From Actinokineospora iranica (GTDB taxonomy: Bacteria; Actinomycetota; Actinomycetes; Mycobacteriales; Pseudonocardiaceae), in NCBI RefSeq assembly GCF_900101685.1, contig NZ_FMZZ01000002.1:248001-312000 (forward strand): 64,000 nt of DNA, in the 5' to 3' direction. A model generated the notes under the pieces. The model did no database searches and was not told the DNA's origin. It saw only the letters and a list, made by a program, of their open reading frames with translations. Shown one piece after another: positions 62,324 through 64,000 of the stretch. Each line of letters begins with the position of its first letter. Position 1 is the stretch's first letter. The position numbers and the translations under genes were made by a program.

Positions 62324-63028
62324 GTGCACCAGGCCACCCGCAAGCCGATCCACCGTTTCCGCAGGTGGGCGGCGTTCCTCGCACTGAGTTCGCTCGCACT
62401 GCTGACCCTGTCGGGCTGCGTGCGGGTGCAAGCCGCGCTCGTGGTTTCGGACAACGACACGGTCTCCGGCCAGCTCGTCGTCGCCACGGTCGCCATCAAG
62501 CAGGACGACAGCGGCCCGGCCCTGACCATCCCGCCCGAGCTGCGCGGCAAGGTCCGCACCCAGGTCTACACCGCAGACGGCTACGTCGGGCAGACGATCT
62601 CGCTGCAGAGCCTGACCTTCCCCGAGGTGACCTTGCTCAGCGACGCCATCACCGTCGGCAAGCAGTACCGGGTGAGCTTCCGCCGCGCGGGCAACCTGGT
62701 GACGATGGCGGGGTCGGTCGACCTGAGCGAAGTGCCGAAGGACCGCGCGGACGTGCAGATCAAGGTGACGCTGCCGGGCACCGTCAAGCGCACCAACGGC
62801 GTCAACGACAACGGCACCGTCAGCTGGAAACCGAAGCCCGGCACCGTCACCGAGTTCAACGCCACGGTCGAGTACTCCGACCAGTCCGGCGTGTCGTGGA
62901 CGAAGTGGGTGACCATCGTCGGCGCGTCCGCGATCGGGGTCGCGCTCCTGGTGCTGGCATTGGCGCTGTACAGCCACAAACGCAGCCTCCGCGCCGCGGC
63001 CGAGCCGCCGAAGTCGAGCCACTTCTGA
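62324..63028 (+). CDS. LppM-like lipoprotein (DUF3153)
   Basis: A 234-residue membrane lipoprotein: signal with lipobox LTLSGC (Cys about 27), an extracellular LppM domain (VRVQAALVVSDNDTVSGQLVVATV; WKPKPGTVTEFNATVEY) and a C-terminal membrane helix (WVTIVGASAIGVALLVLALALY) with a basic tail. LppM acts in cell-envelope glycolipid handling in mycobacteria. GTG 62324 follows AGGATGG; longer frames lack a signal peptide. It is divergent from the DUF885 gene and ends 17 bp from the convergent subtilase 3' end. Confidence 0.85.
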   Translation: MHQATRKPIHRFRRWAAFLALSSLALLTLSGCVRVQAALVVSDNDTVSGQLVVATVAIKQDDSGPALTIPPELRGKVRTQVYTADGYVGQTISLQSLTFPEVTLLSDAITVGKQYRVSFRRAGNLVTMAGSVDLSEVPKDRADVQIKVTLPGTVKRTNGVNDNGTVSWKPKPGTVTEFNATVEYSDQSGVSWTKWVTIVGASAIGVALLVLALALYSHKRSLRAAAEPPKSSHF

Positions 63029-63044
63029 CGCTGGTCGGCACCGG

Positions 63045-64000
63045 TCAGCGCTTGCCGAGCTTGTACGCCCGGATGATCGTCTGCTCGACCGTTCCGCCCC
63101 GCGGGTCCTCCGCCGAGGCGGGCAGTGACACGGAATCCGCGCCCGGCGGGGGGTTAAGAGCGACGATGGAGCCGCCGATCAGCTCTGTCGGCTGCCAGGT
63201 AGTGCCCTCGTCGTAAGAGACTTCGACCGTCAATGACCGGGCTACGCCAGGGAAGCCGTCTTCGCGTTCGAGGGTCACGCCTAAGAGGTAGCGGTCTACG
63301 GAGACCGCGTTCTCGGCGTCCAGGAGGGCGTGGAAGCGGACTACCGACAACGGGACGCGTTCTTGGGCTGGGTCGGCGTGGAAGGCCCAGGCCGCCTTGA
63401 CGTGGGTGGTGACGTCGAACAGGGGGTTTCGGGTCGCTTCTGTGGTGAGGCGGTAGTCGGCGGGGCCGGGGGAACCTTGAACAGGCCGCTGCCTGCGAAG
63501 GGACGTTCGCCGACCATCGCGCCGTCGCGGTGGAGGACGGTGGTGGCTGTCGTCACCGAAGAGAAGCCCGCGTTTCCGCCGCCGTCGCCGAAGAGGCCGA
63601 TGTTGACGTTGCGGTGGTCTCGGGTGCGGGCTACCCAGGGGGCCTCGCCGCGCGGGAGGGCGGGGCCGAAGATGCCGACATTGACCACGTGCCCGTAAGT
63701 GCGGCCGGGACGCGGGCGCAGGGGCTCGGCGGCGAAGGTGGCGTTCAGGCGGGGACCGCCGGGGGCGACGGCCAGGAGCAGGACCGGGGACCAGAGAACG
63801 TTCTCCGTGTCAAGTACTCCGTGAGTTCGCCTTGGCGGGTCGCACGGCCGATGGACACGTCCGCGCGACGGCCCGCGGGGGACGCGGCGCTGGACAGGCG
63901 CATGGGGGTGGTGCCGGGGGCGTGGGCGCCGATGGAGGTGTGGGGGGGTGGCGACGTCCTCCCGACCCAAGGCATAACGGCGGGCTCAGCACCCTCCGGC
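63045..64000 (-). pseudogene. 3' part of a subtilisin-like (S8) serine peptidase gene, frame broken twice
   Basis: The reverse strand encodes, across three frames, the C-terminal region of a large actinobacterial S8 peptidase: SIGRATRQGELTEYL (frame 1), ENVLWSPVLLLAVAPGG to GERPFAGSGLFKVPP (frame 2) and PADYRLTTEATRNPLF then VEVSYDEGTTWQP and TVEQTIIRAYKLGKR (frame 3, the true end). Inserting one base near 63,815 (a GG run) and one near 63,465 (a CCCC run) restores one frame. The catalytic domain lies to the right of the window. It is either a recent pseudogene or two homopolymer sequencing errors. Confidence 0.75.

Overview
The window is chromosomal DNA of a high-GC actinobacterium, most likely a member of the Pseudonocardiaceae or a close relative. 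The evidence is the GC-rich codon use, many GTG starts, 4-bp stop/start overlaps, actinobacterial family markers (F420-type luciferase-like oxidoreductase, mycothiol-dependent enzyme, LppM-type lipoprotein, SAV_6107 HEPN protein, DUF3046) and gene order. About 50 genes can be supported. No rRNA, tRNA, CRISPR array, insertion sequence or prophage was recognised.

Layout. 1-12,114: a cut-off DesK-type histidine kinase, an F420-type oxidoreductase, a prolyl oligopeptidase, a tightly overlapping SNF2 helicase / SWIM zinc-finger / DUF2293 operon, a zinc metallopeptidase, a quinone oxidoreductase, a VOC protein and a ferritin-like membrane protein. 12,115-12,820: AT-richer DNA carrying a decayed phosphoribosyltransferase. 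12,822-29,751: a conserved actinobacterial block whose order matches M. tuberculosis Rv2718c to Rv2733c: nrdJ/nrdR, the SOS cell-division suppressor chiZ/lexA pair, the Rv2721c-like protein, hflX, dapF, miaA, the LigB-like protein, the DUF349 protein, the Rv2732c-like protein and miaB. A divergent ArsR-type regulator/MFS pair is inserted between hflX and dapF. 29,874-36,454: a TAXI-family lipoprotein, a histidine kinase/response regulator pair (GluK/GluR-like) and gluABCD for glutamate uptake. 36,518-40,313: an Sdh1-type succinate dehydrogenase operon. After it comes a gene-poor stretch with an ABC-ATPase fragment, then recX, recA and the DUF3046 gene. 43,453-47,314: two tandem, membrane-anchored Hsp70-like proteins. 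47,475-50,986: a glycine betaine/choline-type ABC operon. 51,138-55,715: the giant helicase Lhr. 55,858-64,000: two double-domain VOC proteins, a mycothiol-dependent enzyme with a HEPN protein, a YbaK/GNAT pair, a DUF885 protein, an LppM-like lipoprotein and the 3' end of a subtilase gene.

Genes working together. A DNA-damage and dNTP-supply theme runs through the window. LexA-type boxes lie at lexA/chiZ and recA, and a perfect one lies upstream of the HEPN operon at 59,246. NrdR-type boxes and a perfect DnaA box lie upstream of nrdR-nrdJ, and two DnaA boxes lie upstream of lhr. A second theme is glutamate: transporter, two-component system and a TAXI binding protein, a family that includes glutamate binders.

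Most unusual observations: the perfect SOS box before the HEPN/mycothiol-enzyme operon; a repeated intergenic element that places the ribosome binding site of two unrelated genes inside a hairpin; a 24-bp minisatellite apparently grown from the 3' end of a gene, stop codon included; the twin transmembrane Hsp70-like proteins; and single-base losses in short homopolymers that break the frame of the MFS gene (once) and the subtilase gene (twice), which may be real or sequencing errors.
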